Source of the DNA: an uncultured Pseudomonadota bacterium
Lineage (GTDB): Bacteria; Pseudomonadota; Gammaproteobacteria; Steroidobacterales; Steroidobacteraceae
Length of the DNA stretch: 64,000 bases
Assembly: GCA_903908265.1 (NCBI GenBank)
Contig: CAIVRI010000004.1
Span: forward strand, 1 to 64,000
Direction of reading: 5' to 3'
Below the pieces are notes generated by a model. That model saw only the letters and a list, made by a program, of their open reading frames with translations. It was not told the origin of the DNA and did not search any database. Positions 39,992 through 49,263 of this stretch are shown in pieces. The position numbers and the translations under genes are program-made. The stretch's first letter is position 1. Every line of letters begins with the position of its first letter.

Positions 39992-42310
39992 TCAACGCAC
40001 CGCAGCGACGGCGTTGGCCTGCACAACCGTCAGCGTGGCCATATTCACAATCCGACGCACCGTCGTCGAGGGCGTCAGGATATGCGCCGGCCCATTACAG
40101 CCGAGCAGAATCGGGCCGATCGCGACCCCATTACCCGAGGCTGTCTTCAGCAGGTTATAGGCGATGTTCGCCGCATCGATATTCGGCATCACCAGTAGGT
40201 TCGCGCTGCCCGAGAGGGTCGAATCGGGCACCGTGGCGCGACGTATCGACTCATCCAGCGCACTGTCGCCGTGCATTTCTCCATCAATCTCCAGACTCGG
40301 ATCGCGCGCCTGCACCAACGCCAGCACCGCGCGCATCTTCAGCGCAGAGGGCGCCGTGCTGCTGCCGAAATTCGAGTGGGACAGCAACGCGACCTTAGGC
40401 ACAATGCCAAAGCGACGGATCTCAGCGGCCGCCATGATCGTAATCTCAGCCAATTCTTCTGCCGTCGGGTCTAGGTTGACGTGCGTGTCTACCAAGAACA
40501 ACTGCCGCCCCGGCAAAATCAACGCATTCATCGCCGCATACGCCTTACCGCCGGGCACCTTGCCCAACAACGCATCGATGTAACGCAAATGCCGCCGCGT
40601 ATGCGGCAACGTGCCACAAATCAGGCCATCCACTTCTTTTTTGCGCAACATCATGGCGGCGATCAACGTGCCACGCCGACGCATCTCGATCTTCGCATAC
40701 TGCTGCGTGACGCCCTCGCGCTGCATGAGCGCAAAGTAGCTCTGCCAATAGTCGCGATAACGCGGGTCGTGATTGGTATCAACGATCTCCACACGTTCGA
40801 GCAAGCTTGCGGTCAGGCCCAATTTCTTGATGCGATCCTGAATGACTTCCGTGCGACCGACGAGCACCGGTCGGGCAATCTGCTCATCAACGAGAATCTG
40901 TGCGGCTTGCAACACACGTCGATCCTCGCCCTCAGCAAAGACGATTCGTTTGTGCGCCGACGGCAGACGGCGGGCAATCACGAACAGCGACTTCATCAGC
41001 GATTCGCTGTGATATACGAACTCCTGCAAGCGGTGTCGATAAGCCTCGAAGTCAGTAATCGGGTGTTTGGCAACGCCCGAGTCCATCGCCGCCTGCGCTA
41101 CCGCCGGCGCGATCGTGGTCATCAATCGTGGGTCAAATGGCTTTGGAATCAGATAATCCCGCCCGAAGGCCGCAGCGGTAATGCCATAGGCACTCGCGAC
41201 CACGTCACTTTGCTCGCGATAGGCCAATTCCGCGATGGCGTGCACGGCAGCCACTTCCATCTCGCGGGTAATGGTGCGCGCACCCACATCCAGCGCACCG
41301 CGGAAAATATAGGGAAAACACAGGACGTTATTCACCTGATTTGGATAATCACTGCGCCCGGTGGCGATGATCGCATCCGGGCGCGCGGCGATCACGGCTT
41401 CGGGCATGATTTCCGGGGTAGGATTGGCGAGCGCAAACACGAGTGGATTGGGAGCCATCTGCGCGAGCAATTCGGGTTGCAACACGCCACCCGCCGAAAG
41501 CCCCAAAAAAGCATCCGCCCCGACGATCACTTCGGCCAGCGTGCGAGCGTCGGTAACTTGCGCAAAGCCTGCTTTCTTCTCGTCCATCAGTGCCGTGCGA
41601 CCGGCATAGACCACACCGGCCAAATCGGTCAGCCACACATTCTGGCGCGCGACGCCGATGTGCACGAGTAGCTCAACGCAGGCTAGCGCCGCCGCACCAG
41701 CACCAGACACGACCAGTTTCATTGTATCGAGCGCTTTGCCGACCACCTTCGCGCCGTTTAGGAACGCCGCCCCGACAATGATCGCGGTGCCATGCTGATC
41801 GTCATGAAAGACCGGGATGTCGAGCCGCGCCCGCAGCTGCTGCTCAATGTAGAAGCACTCCGGCGCTTTGATGTCTTCGAGATTGATGCCACCAAAGGTC
41901 GGCGCCAACGACGCGATAATCGCTATCAACTTATCTGGATCCTGCTCATCGATCTCGAGGTCAAACGCGTCAATGCCCGCGAACTTTTTGAACAAGACCG
42001 CTTTGCCCTCCATCACTGGCTTGGCAGCCAGGGGCCCGATGTTGCCCAAGCCCAAGACGGCCGAGCCGTTGGTGACTACGCCGATCAAGTTGCCACGCGC
42101 GGTATAGCGGTAGGCATTGGCGGGATCGCGGACGATCTCGTTCGACGCGGCCGCCACCCCCGGCGAATAAGCCAGCGACAAATCGTGCTGGTTCACCAGC
42201 GGTTTGGTCGCGGTGATTGCCAACTTCCCCGGTGTTGGGAACTCGTGATACGCGAGCGCCGCGCGCGCGTGCTCAGCCGTCGAACCGGCGTCCTTCTTTA
42301 CATCTGACAT
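39992..42310 (-). CDS. maeB: NADP-dependent malic enzyme with C-terminal phosphotransacetylase-like domain
   Basis: This 772-residue two-domain protein oxidatively decarboxylates malate to pyruvate and makes NADPH. The malic enzyme domain (about 1-430) shows [68 protein letters not shown], the NADP fold [15 protein letters not shown] and [12 protein letters not shown]. The C-terminal part resembles phosphate acetyltransferase ([52 protein letters not shown]) and serves regulation by acetyl-CoA in studied MaeB proteins. The ATG at 42310 matches the usual opening. The fucose-permease-like gene ends 39 bp upstream on the same strand. Confidence 0.95.
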   Translation of the reverse strand: MSDVKKDAGSTAEHARAALAYHEFPTPGKLAITATKPLVNQHDLSLAYSPGVAAASNEIVRDPANAYRYTARGNLIGVVTNGSAVLGLGNIGPLAAKPVMEGKAVLFKKFAGIDAFDLEIDEQDPDKLIAIIASLAPTFGGINLEDIKAPECFYIEQQLRARLDIPVFHDDQHGTAIIVGAAFLNGAKVVGKALDTMKLVVSGAGAAALACVELLVHIGVARQNVWLTDLAGVVYAGRTALMDEKKAGFAQVTDARTLAEVIVGADAFLGLSAGGVLQPELLAQMAPNPLVFALANPTPEIMPEAVIAARPDAIIATGRSDYPNQVNNVLCFPYIFRGALDVGARTITREMEVAAVHAIAELAYREQSDVVASAYGITAAAFGRDYLIPKPFDPRLMTTIAPAVAQAAMDSGVAKHPITDFEAYRHRLQEFVYHSESLMKSLFVIARRLPSAHKRIVFAEGEDRRVLQAAQILVDEQIARPVLVGRTEVIQDRIKKLGLTASLLERVEIVDTNHDPRYRDYWQSYFALMQREGVTQQYAKIEMRRRGTLIAAMMLRKKEVDGLICGTLPHTRRHLRYIDALLGKVPGGKAYAAMNALILPGRQLFLVDTHVNLDPTAEELAEITIMAAAEIRRFGIVPKVALLSHSNFGSSTAPSALKMRAVLALVQARDPSLEIDGEMHGDSALDESIRRATVPDSTLSGSANLLVMPNIDAANIAYNLLKTASGNGVAIGPILLGCNGPAHILTPSTTVRRIVNMATLTVVQANAVAAVR

Positions 42311-42349
42311 CGCGCATCCATCATCCAAATTACTACAACGCTTAGGCGT

Positions 42350-43645
42350 TCACTGCGCCGGGCGACGGGCGTAGATACCGTAAGCGAGAATCACGAAGTA
42401 ACACAGTGCTGGCAGCAGCAAGGCAAACGCCAGTCCGTGCGCATCGGCCAGTGCGCCAGTCGCCGGCGGGATCAACGCACCACCAACGATCGCCACACAG
42501 ATGACGCCGGAGCCTTCGGCGGCGCGCACACCCAACCCTTCGGAGGCGAGCGAGAAAATGGTGGGGAACATGATCGAATTCATCAGGCCCACAGACAGCA
42601 AAGCCCAGCCCGCGACTGCGCCCATGGTATTGGCCGAATAGGTAATCAGTACGATGGCGCCAGCGGCCACAACCGCCAGTACCCGGCCCGGCGATAGATA
42701 ACGCAGCGCGACCGAACCGATGAAGCGACCGATAAGTGCGCCGCCCCAGTAAAAGGGGACGTGTTTGCCAGCCGCCTCGGCGGTCAAACCCAATACTTCG
42801 GACTGCATCAGATAGTTCACGATCAACGACCCAATCGCGACCTCGGCGCCAACGTACAAAAAGATGCAGAGGGCGCCCATGCCGAACCGCGGTTGCTTGA
42901 GTAATTCAAAGGCTTTGAAGATGCTGCCGTTGTGCGTGTGTTGATCCTGGATGCGGTTACGGCGCAACCAGACCACGGCGGCCACCACCGTCAGCGCAAT
43001 CGCCAGACCCACATAGGTCATCACGACCGTATGCGTCTCCGCCATCCGATACGCCTTGAGCGCCCCACCGCTCAAGGTTTTCGGGTCCACCGTTGAGAGA
43101 CTACCCAAGATCAGGATCGAGCCCACATACGGGAAGACCGTCGTACCGAGCGAATTAAAGGCCTGCGCGAACGTGAGCCGACTGTGGGCCGTGTGCGGGT
43201 TGCCGAGCAGACTGATCAGCGGGTTCGAGACCACTTGCACAATCGTGATGCCGGCGGCGAGCACGAATAACGCGGCCAAAAACACGGCGAAAGCGCCGGA
43301 GGCCGACGCGGGAATGAACAACAAACAACCAACCGTCATCGCCAACAATCCGATCGACGCGGTGCGCATATAGCCAAAGCGCCGCACGATGGCCGCAGCC
43401 GGCAGCGAGATGAGTAGGTAAGCGGCAAAGAAAGCCGACTGGACCAACATCGCCTGTGCGTAGGAGAGGGTGAAAAGATCCTTGAGCTTCGGAATAATGA
43501 CGTCGTTGAGACTGGTGATGCCGCCAAAGACGAAGAACAGCACGATCACGAAGATCCGCAAATCCGGCGCGTCCACACCGTTCGCAGGCAAATTCTGGAC
43601 GGTGTTCGGCGCGTCAGTCGACGGCTTGGAGGCAGTTAAGCTCAT
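42350..43645 (-). CDS. FucP/GluP-family sugar:H+ symporter (MFS)
   Basis: This 431-residue, 12-helix inner-membrane transporter resembles the fucose/glucose/galactose permease group. Family features are FVFGGITSLNDVIIPKLKDLFTLSYAQAMLVQ near residue 40, AAIVRRFGYMRTASIGLL, VVSNPLISLLGNPHTAHSRLTFAQAFNSLGTT, FLYVGAEVAIGSLIVNY and GLMNSIMFPTIFSLA. These include the QxxNxLG-like substrate region and the GAEVxIGS helix-7 motif. The ATG at 43645 has GGAGG 9 bp upstream. It probably imports a hexose or 6-deoxyhexose by proton symport. No sugar catabolic genes flank it, and it precedes maeB on the same strand. Confidence 0.9.
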   Translation of the reverse strand: MSLTASKPSTDAPNTVQNLPANGVDAPDLRIFVIVLFFVFGGITSLNDVIIPKLKDLFTLSYAQAMLVQSAFFAAYLLISLPAAAIVRRFGYMRTASIGLLAMTVGCLLFIPASASGAFAVFLAALFVLAAGITIVQVVSNPLISLLGNPHTAHSRLTFAQAFNSLGTTVFPYVGSILILGSLSTVDPKTLSGGALKAYRMAETHTVVMTYVGLAIALTVVAAVVWLRRNRIQDQHTHNGSIFKAFELLKQPRFGMGALCIFLYVGAEVAIGSLIVNYLMQSEVLGLTAEAAGKHVPFYWGGALIGRFIGSVALRYLSPGRVLAVVAAGAIVLITYSANTMGAVAGWALLSVGLMNSIMFPTIFSLASEGLGVRAAEGSGVICVAIVGGALIPPATGALADAHGLAFALLLPALCYFVILAYGIYARRPAQ

Positions 43646-43760
43646 TCGGTCATTCCTCCACAAAGCGTATACGGGCCCTCCCGCGTCGGACGACTATGAA
43701 CCAGTGGACGGGCCTGAGCAATGCACAGGTCCGCTGGACGATGCAGAACCGGCGCTCTGT

Positions 43761-44645
43761 TTAGGAAATCAGCGCCGCCGACCAGGCCACCAGCAGCAGC
43801 AATCCGGCCAACAATGCACACAGTCGCTGCAGCGCTGGACCTGCAATGGACGCACCCCGCAGTAGCCAGCCGGCGCTAACGCCCGCCAAAAAGCCGAGTG
43901 CATGCGCCGTCACATCGACATGTACATCGCCGGCACCGAGCAGCCCGAGTAAAGCAATGGCGCCACCGAAGGTAGCGGCTCGGGCCATCCACGGGGCCAA
44001 TCGACCTCTGGCGGGCCAGCGGACCGGCGCCAGTAGACCCAGTGCGGCGAATACGGCCGTCGAGGCGCCAAGCGAACTCGTCCCTCCAGGCAGCCCGGAC
44101 GCCTCCAGTAGGCCCGCACAACCCGCCGCGACCAGCGTCAGCAATAGCGCGACGCCCCATCCGTACACCCGGGCCGCGAGACCTAAAAACACCGCCCCGA
44201 AGCCCAGATTGGCGAGCAAGTGCGCAAAGTCCGCGTGCAAGGTGAGCGCCGTGATGGGTCGCCACCACTGGCCGCTACGAAATGCCGGCCCCTCGAGCAC
44301 ACCGCGGTCCACCCAACTGAGTCCAAAGGCACTGCGGCTGGCCGCCACTGCGACCCCAAACTCACAGAGCACATACAAAAGCGGGGCTTTGATCGACCCA
44401 ACCGCGAGCGGCCGCGGTAACGCCGCGGGTGGTGGTGGACGGTTTTCCAGCACATAGTCGCCAAGCGCCGCTTGCGCAGCATCGCGGTACTGCGGTTCGA
44501 CCCACACCACGTGGCGCCCCGCCGGCTCGCTCAGCGTACGAGAAGGAATACCGAGCGCCAACAGGACCAGCGTCACCTCACCGGCCATCGGCCCAGTCGA
44601 CACGGTGGCGACCGGCAACCACTCGGGGGCGGGTTCGATCTGCAC
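43761..44645 (-). CDS. Rhomboid family intramembrane serine protease
   Basis: The protein is 294 residues. The catalytic dyad is visible as S195 in SSLGASTAVFAALG (GxSx motif) and H248 in VTAHALGFLAGVSAG, with the oxyanion-region histidines H137/H142 in LTLHADFAHLLANLGF. Hydrophobic segments before and after give the six-helix core, with an extra one near the C-terminus (LCALLAGLLLLVAWSAAL). The first ~80 residues form a cytoplasmic domain with VLLALGIPSRTL and a proline stretch, similar to the extension in some bacterial rhomboids. It lies 77 bp downstream of the LysR gene, and a link to the sox operon is only positional. Confidence 0.85.
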   Translation of the reverse strand: MQIEPAPEWLPVATVSTGPMAGEVTLVLLALGIPSRTLSEPAGRHVVWVEPQYRDAAQAALGDYVLENRPPPPAALPRPLAVGSIKAPLLYVLCEFGVAVAASRSAFGLSWVDRGVLEGPAFRSGQWWRPITALTLHADFAHLLANLGFGAVFLGLAARVYGWGVALLLTLVAAGCAGLLEASGLPGGTSSLGASTAVFAALGLLAPVRWPARGRLAPWMARAATFGGAIALLGLLGAGDVHVDVTAHALGFLAGVSAGWLLRGASIAGPALQRLCALLAGLLLLVAWSAALIS

Positions 44646-44722
44646 GGGCGTCTACAGCAACGCCCCGAGGGGCTGATCACCCCGGAGTGGGCCCGACCAA
44701 CCAGAATTTCAAGCCATCCAGG

Positions 44723-45622
44723 TCAACGACGCAGTTCAGCCAGCGCCCAACTCACAAACGCCCGGACCTCTGGACGGCCGCGATCCTCGGCCCTAAAGAC
44801 GAGGTAATAGTTATCGCCCGATTCTACTTCCACGTCAGAAATGCGCTGCACGCGTCCCGGGCGCAAGCGCCGCTCGCACACAAAGGTCGGCACCAGCGCA
44901 ACGCCCAGCCCCCGCTCGGCGGCCGCAATGGATGCCGGAAACGTATCGAACTGCAGGATCGAACCGGAGCGACGTGCCGGAATTCCACTCATCTTGAACC
45001 ACTGGGTCCACAGATCCGAGCGATGCCGATAGACGATCCGACGCATCTGTTCAAACAGTTGGGGACCGAGTTCTTTGGCCACACTCGCCAACGCGGCGGA
45101 GGTTGCAGCCACAAAGCGCGGGGTCAGCAATTTCATAGCGATCACATCCGACGGCGGCTCCGGCGCAATCACGATCGACACGTCCGCTTGCGGTGAGTGC
45201 AAACTCGGTCGCGCCATCGCGCTATTGATCTCGACGTCTATCTTGCGCTGCATGCCATAAAAACTTTCGATGTTCGGCAGCAGCAAATCGGTCGCGATGA
45301 ACGGCGGCACCGCGATGCGCAGTAGCCGCCGGCGCGCGCGCTTGCCGGCCCGATCGAGGGCGGCATCCAGCGAAGCGAGCAAGGGATCGATCTCATCCAG
45401 CAACGCCCGCCCCGCATCGGTGAGTTCCACCGCACGCGTCTTGCGCACGAACACCGGCTGACCCAAGTGTTCCTCTAAATCACGGATTCGATGACTGATC
45501 GCCGAGGGCGTTAGGAACAGCACATCCGCAGCCGCCTTGAACGACAACTCACGGCCAGCGATCGAAAAGGCGCGCAGGGCATCCAGCAAGGCCTGCCTCG
45601 GTACGCGCAACGACGTGGCCAT
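44723..45622 (-). CDS. LysR-family transcriptional regulator, GcvA-like
   Basis: This 299-residue protein has the LysR winged helix-turn-helix at residues ~10-70 (LLDALRAFSIAGRELSFKAAADVLFLTPSAISHRIRDLEEHLGQPVF). A substrate-binding domain follows with the GcvA-type arrangement (LLRIAVPPFIATDLLLPNI, DVSIVIAPEP, FDTFPASIAAAERGLGVALVP). GcvA-group regulators often control glycine cleavage or amino-acid genes. It starts 1 bp after the soxG stop, so it is almost certainly cotranscribed with soxBDAG. It may report glycine or C1 status produced by sarcosine oxidation, but that is inference. Confidence 0.88.
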   Translation of the reverse strand: MATSLRVPRQALLDALRAFSIAGRELSFKAAADVLFLTPSAISHRIRDLEEHLGQPVFVRKTRAVELTDAGRALLDEIDPLLASLDAALDRAGKRARRRLLRIAVPPFIATDLLLPNIESFYGMQRKIDVEINSAMARPSLHSPQADVSIVIAPEPPSDVIAMKLLTPRFVAATSAALASVAKELGPQLFEQMRRIVYRHRSDLWTQWFKMSGIPARRSGSILQFDTFPASIAAAERGLGVALVPTFVCERRLRPGRVQRISDVEVESGDNYYLVFRAEDRGRPEVRAFVSWALAELRR

Positions 45623-45623
45623 C

Positions 45624-46091
45624 TCAGGCCGCCGTCAGACGGTGCAATTCAGCCCATAGATGCGGCCGATAACTGGCATGCGTCCACAGCGCGTAACCGT
45701 CTGCAAGGCGCGCGACCCAACACGGGCAATCAAAGAGAACCACCGCAGCGCACCCGCGACCCTCGAGCACCGCGAGAATATCAATCGCCGCACAGAGCAC
45801 CGCCGTCGCCCCCGGCCCGCACAAGTCCAGACGAGACCTCTTGCCCTCGACCTCGACCAGTGCGCCGTGCGCGACACACGCCAAGAGCAACGACCGTGTC
45901 GCCGCACTCGCCGCCGGCGCAAACCACCGCCCCGGGGCCACGTGCAGCACGGTGGGCGCTTCGCTCTCATACAGCACCGCACCGGGCGCCATCGGCAGCG
46001 CGGCGAACACGGCTGAGGGCGGATACGTGTAGGCGACGAACTCGACGTCGCGACCATCTGGACGGGCTTCGAGACGGCAAGATAGCGTCAT
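45624..46091 (-). CDS. soxG: Sarcosine oxidase gamma subunit
   Basis: This 155-residue protein has a weakly conserved sequence but a gene position that identifies it as the gamma chain of heterotetrameric sarcosine oxidase. Features fitting GcvT-like gamma subunits are MAPGAVLYESEAPTVLHVAPGRWF, LVEVEGKRSRLDLCGPGATAVLCAAIDI and a Cys-containing VLFDCPCWVARLADGYALW. The ATG overlaps the soxA stop (ATGA, 46088-46091), as is usual for this operon. Gamma contacts the alpha subunit tetrahydrofolate domain. The short length (most are 180-210 residues) and the cysteines are a little unusual. Confidence 0.75.
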   Translation of the reverse strand: MTLSCRLEARPDGRDVEFVAYTYPPSAVFAALPMAPGAVLYESEAPTVLHVAPGRWFAPAASAATRSLLLACVAHGALVEVEGKRSRLDLCGPGATAVLCAAIDILAVLEGRGCAAVVLFDCPCWVARLADGYALWTHASYRPHLWAELHRLTAA

Positions 46092-49021
46092 GACTTCATC
46101 CGATCGGACTTCGGGTCGTAGTGCACCGGACTGACGACCTTCACGGTCGTGTCGCCGCCACGCAGCGGATCGCGCACATACAGTACACCGCCCTCGGCCA
46201 CTTCCCGCGACACCAACGCCAGCCCAATCCACTCGCCGAGTGCTGGACTGTAGGCCGAAGACGTCACGTAGCCGGCCGGCACCGCCGTCACCGCATCCTC
46301 AGTCAGTTGCGCACCACCCAAGAAAGGACTGTGCCCATCCGTCGCTCGCAGACCGACCAGACGCGGCCGATGCGGCTCATGGAACGCAGGCCGATCCAAC
46401 AGGTCGCGCCCTACGCACGGGTTCCCCAGCGCCACCATCCCGTCCATGCACAAGTCATAGGGGGTTGTTTGACCGTTCAACTCCGAGGACACGAGATAGC
46501 CCTTCTCCAACCGCAGAATATCGAGCGCCTCCAAACCATAAGGCGCAAGGCCCGCCCCTACCAGCGAAGCCCATAAGGCCATCGCAATCGCCGGACGACA
46601 GTGCAACTCAAACGCCAACTCGCCCGAGAAGCTCGCACGCAATACGGTCAGATCATGTTCCTCGTGCTGTCCAGTCGCAAAATCCATATGCCGCAAGCGC
46701 GCCAGGGTCTCAGCCCACGCATTGCCTAGCAACGACGCCAAGACCGCACGACACTCGGGTCCGGCGACCACGATCACGGCCCAGGCATCGGTCACATCGG
46801 TGAGTGTGAGCGCAGACGATGCCCACTCCGTCTCCCGGTAGTGTTCAAAGTGCGACACCATGTGTTCGGTGTGACCGGTGCTGACCGTGAGCAGAAAACG
46901 CTCCGCGCTCAAGCGCAAGACGATGCCATCGTCTAGCACCATGCCATCCTCACGCAGATTCACCATGTACTTGGAACGGCCCACCTTGATGGTGCTGGCT
47001 TTGGTCAAATACAGCTGATCGAGGAACGCCGCCGCATCGGGCCCCACCACTTCGATCTTGCCGAGTGTCGAGCCATCGACGATGCCACCCTTGGTGCGGA
47101 CCCTACCTGCTTCGACAATGCCGGCATCGGTGGCGTTATTGCCGTTAGCGCGGTAGTAACGCGGTCGCATCCATAACCCCATCGCCTCCATCACCGCGCC
47201 CTGCGCCACATGCCACTCATGCAGGGGAGTTACCCGCGCGGGTCGCAAGCGCGCACCGCTACGATGCCCGATAATTGAGCGCACCGTGACGGGATGGAAC
47301 GGCGGACGCAGTTTCGTCGTGCCCACTGCTGGCACCGGCTCGTTGCGCAACTGCGCCACAATGGCCGCGCCCAACTGCCCCCCAAACTTGGCCTGGTCAG
47401 TGCCAAAGCCGAGCGCCGTGTAGCGTTTAACATGTTCGATGTCGATGAAGCCTTCCGCCAAGGTCGTGCGCAGATCCGCGACCGACACGTCGTTCTGCGG
47501 ATCTACGAACTGCCGTTTCTCCTCCGTCTCATCAGCCGGCGAACGCCAGAAGGGCTGCAACTGCGGTGCCGGATCGCCACTGGCCGCTGGGGTTGCGGCC
47601 ATCGCGCCGCGATGGCCCGCATGGGCCGCTGCAGCCACGCCCGCCGCCACGCCGCTGTGCAACACGCCGGCTAATTCCATCGCACCATCCGCACTGCCGG
47701 CCGTGGCGCGCCAGTCCGGCGCGTCGGTGGCGACGAAGGCGCCCAAGGCGTCCGCATACCGTTTGCTACCGCCCTCTTGCAAGGCGGCGTGGATCGCCGG
47801 ACCCCAACCACCACTGACCAACAGCGCATCACAGGCGATGACGCGCCGAGCGCCGGGTGCACTGAGTGACGCCACGGTTGCGCCCGTCACCCGGACCCGA
47901 CCCTGCGCGGCGAGGATGGCAGAGCCAGCCAGACACTCGGTACCCATCGCCATCAGTGCGGTGGCCACGCGCTGCGCTTCGGCGCTGAGCGCGCCGGAGG
48001 CGCGCGTATCCACGATCGCTGCAATGGTGATCCCTGCGGCCGCCAGTCGCCCGGCCGCCACATACACGCGATCGTGATTTGCAAACAGCACCGCGCGACG
48101 TGCCACCGCGACGCCGTAGCGCACCCAGTATCGCTCCGCGGCACCGAGCAAAAACACCCCCGGTCGATCGTTGTCGACAAAGGCAATCATCCGTTCTACC
48201 GCACCGGTAGCGACCACCAACGCCCGCGGTCGGAGTTTGATCACCCGGGCCGCGCCGGGCATGCCCGCCGGTTCGGTGTGCAACACCATCTCACCGGTAC
48301 TGCCCGCAACCAGTGTCGTATCGGTTAGCACCCGCGCGCCGAGGCGCGCCAGTTCCAGCAGCGCTGCCGCAGTCCATGCAGCGGACGTGCGCCCCTGAAT
48401 TTGCGCCTGCTCAAATTCTAATTCGCCGCCGACGAGCGGTTCGCGCTCGGCGAGCACCACCCGCGCGCCATTGCGTGCCGCCGCCAGCGCCGCCGCCAGA
48501 CCGGCAGGTCCTGCGCCCGCTACCAACACATCGCAATGCGAATGCTCCAAGGACGGGGCCGGCAAATCACAGCGTCCGGGCGCTTTGCCAAGCCCTGCAA
48601 GCCGTCGGATCATGCCTTCCCAAAAGTGCCACTTCGGCAACAAAAAGGTCTTGTAATAAAAGCCCGCCCCGAAGTACGCGCTGCCCAGTTGCAGCACCGA
48701 GGTCAGATCAAAGCGCAGCGTCGGCCAACGGTTCTGGGTCTCGAGCACCATCCCATCGGTCAGCTTGAGTTGTGTCGCCGGCACATTCGGCACCACGGCC
48801 GGTGCGGTACCGACCGTAAACAAGGCATTTGGCTCCTCGGGACCGGCCGTCATGACCCCGCGCAAGCGTCGGCACTTTACACTACGGCCCATGGCCCGCA
48901 CGCCGGCGGCCAACAAGGCCGAAGCGGCCGTGTCACCGACCTGACCGGTATACACGCGGCCATCGAAGCGAAAGCGCAACGGCGTCGCCGACAAGCGTGC
49001 GCCTTGACGGGGCGCGTTCAT
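46088..49021 (-). CDS. soxA: Sarcosine oxidase alpha subunit
   Basis: This 977-residue alpha chain belongs to the heterotetrameric enzyme that converts sarcosine, O2 and tetrahydrofolate into glycine, H2O2 and 5,10-methylene-THF. In order it shows an N-terminal ferredoxin-like domain without cluster cysteines (FRFDGRVYTGQVGDTAASALLAAG), the NAD-binding Rossmann domain (CDVLVAGAGPAGLAAALAAARNG, PRALVVATGAVERMIAF) and a disulfide-reductase-like middle. The C-terminal GcvT-type folate domain runs from about residue 600 (LRPPFHPVTVRSIIGHRSG, GNNATDAGIVEAGRVRTKGGIVD, YLTKASTIKVGRSKYMVNL, ILRLEKGYLVSSELNG). Both ends overlap neighbours by 4 bp (soxD, soxG). Confidence 0.95.
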   Translation of the reverse strand: MNAPRQGARLSATPLRFRFDGRVYTGQVGDTAASALLAAGVRAMGRSVKCRRLRGVMTAGPEEPNALFTVGTAPAVVPNVPATQLKLTDGMVLETQNRWPTLRFDLTSVLQLGSAYFGAGFYYKTFLLPKWHFWEGMIRRLAGLGKAPGRCDLPAPSLEHSHCDVLVAGAGPAGLAAALAAARNGARVVLAEREPLVGGELEFEQAQIQGRTSAAWTAAALLELARLGARVLTDTTLVAGSTGEMVLHTEPAGMPGAARVIKLRPRALVVATGAVERMIAFVDNDRPGVFLLGAAERYWVRYGVAVARRAVLFANHDRVYVAAGRLAAAGITIAAIVDTRASGALSAEAQRVATALMAMGTECLAGSAILAAQGRVRVTGATVASLSAPGARRVIACDALLVSGGWGPAIHAALQEGGSKRYADALGAFVATDAPDWRATAGSADGAMELAGVLHSGVAAGVAAAAHAGHRGAMAATPAASGDPAPQLQPFWRSPADETEEKRQFVDPQNDVSVADLRTTLAEGFIDIEHVKRYTALGFGTDQAKFGGQLGAAIVAQLRNEPVPAVGTTKLRPPFHPVTVRSIIGHRSGARLRPARVTPLHEWHVAQGAVMEAMGLWMRPRYYRANGNNATDAGIVEAGRVRTKGGIVDGSTLGKIEVVGPDAAAFLDQLYLTKASTIKVGRSKYMVNLREDGMVLDDGIVLRLSAERFLLTVSTGHTEHMVSHFEHYRETEWASSALTLTDVTDAWAVIVVAGPECRAVLASLLGNAWAETLARLRHMDFATGQHEEHDLTVLRASFSGELAFELHCRPAIAMALWASLVGAGLAPYGLEALDILRLEKGYLVSSELNGQTTPYDLCMDGMVALGNPCVGRDLLDRPAFHEPHRPRLVGLRATDGHSPFLGGAQLTEDAVTAVPAGYVTSSAYSPALGEWIGLALVSREVAEGGVLYVRDPLRGGDTTVKVVSPVHYDPKSDRMKS

Positions 49022-49263
49022 GCCACACCCGGCGCGGTGGCCAAGCGCATCACGAGAACGGCGCCCGTGGAGGGGTTGCGCTCAACATGCAACCACGCGC
49101 GACAGCCCTGAATGTGCTGCCAGTGTTCGACACTGTGCGTCAGACTATCCACGCGCAGGTACACCCGTTCAAAAGGCGTGTCGCCGGCATTCGGCAAGGT
49201 CTTGTGAAACTCGAACTCACGCAGTTCACGCGGCCCACAGAAGGGGCAGATCAAACGACTCAT
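49018..49263 (-). CDS. soxD: Sarcosine oxidase delta subunit
   Basis: This 81-residue zinc-binding chain of heterotetrameric sarcosine oxidase has the zinc ligands C6 and C9 (ICPFCGPRELREFEF) with H50 and C54 (HWQHIQGCRAWLHVERN). The HxxxC spacing is that of the known structure, where delta binds one Zn and contacts alpha and beta. It overlaps soxB at the start and soxA at the end by 4 bp each, giving a tightly coupled B-D-A-G order. The protein is somewhat short, lacking the long tail found in some homologues. Confidence 0.93.
   Translation of the reverse strand: MSRLICPFCGPRELREFEFHKTLPNAGDTPFERVYLRVDSLTHSVEHWQHIQGCRAWLHVERNPSTGAVLVMRLATAPGVA

Noticed and set aside
40481-41671. Open frame of almost 400 codons on the plus strand
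   Set aside because: It is antisense to maeB, whose malic-enzyme and PTA motifs are unmistakable; the plus-strand translation has no recognisable domain.
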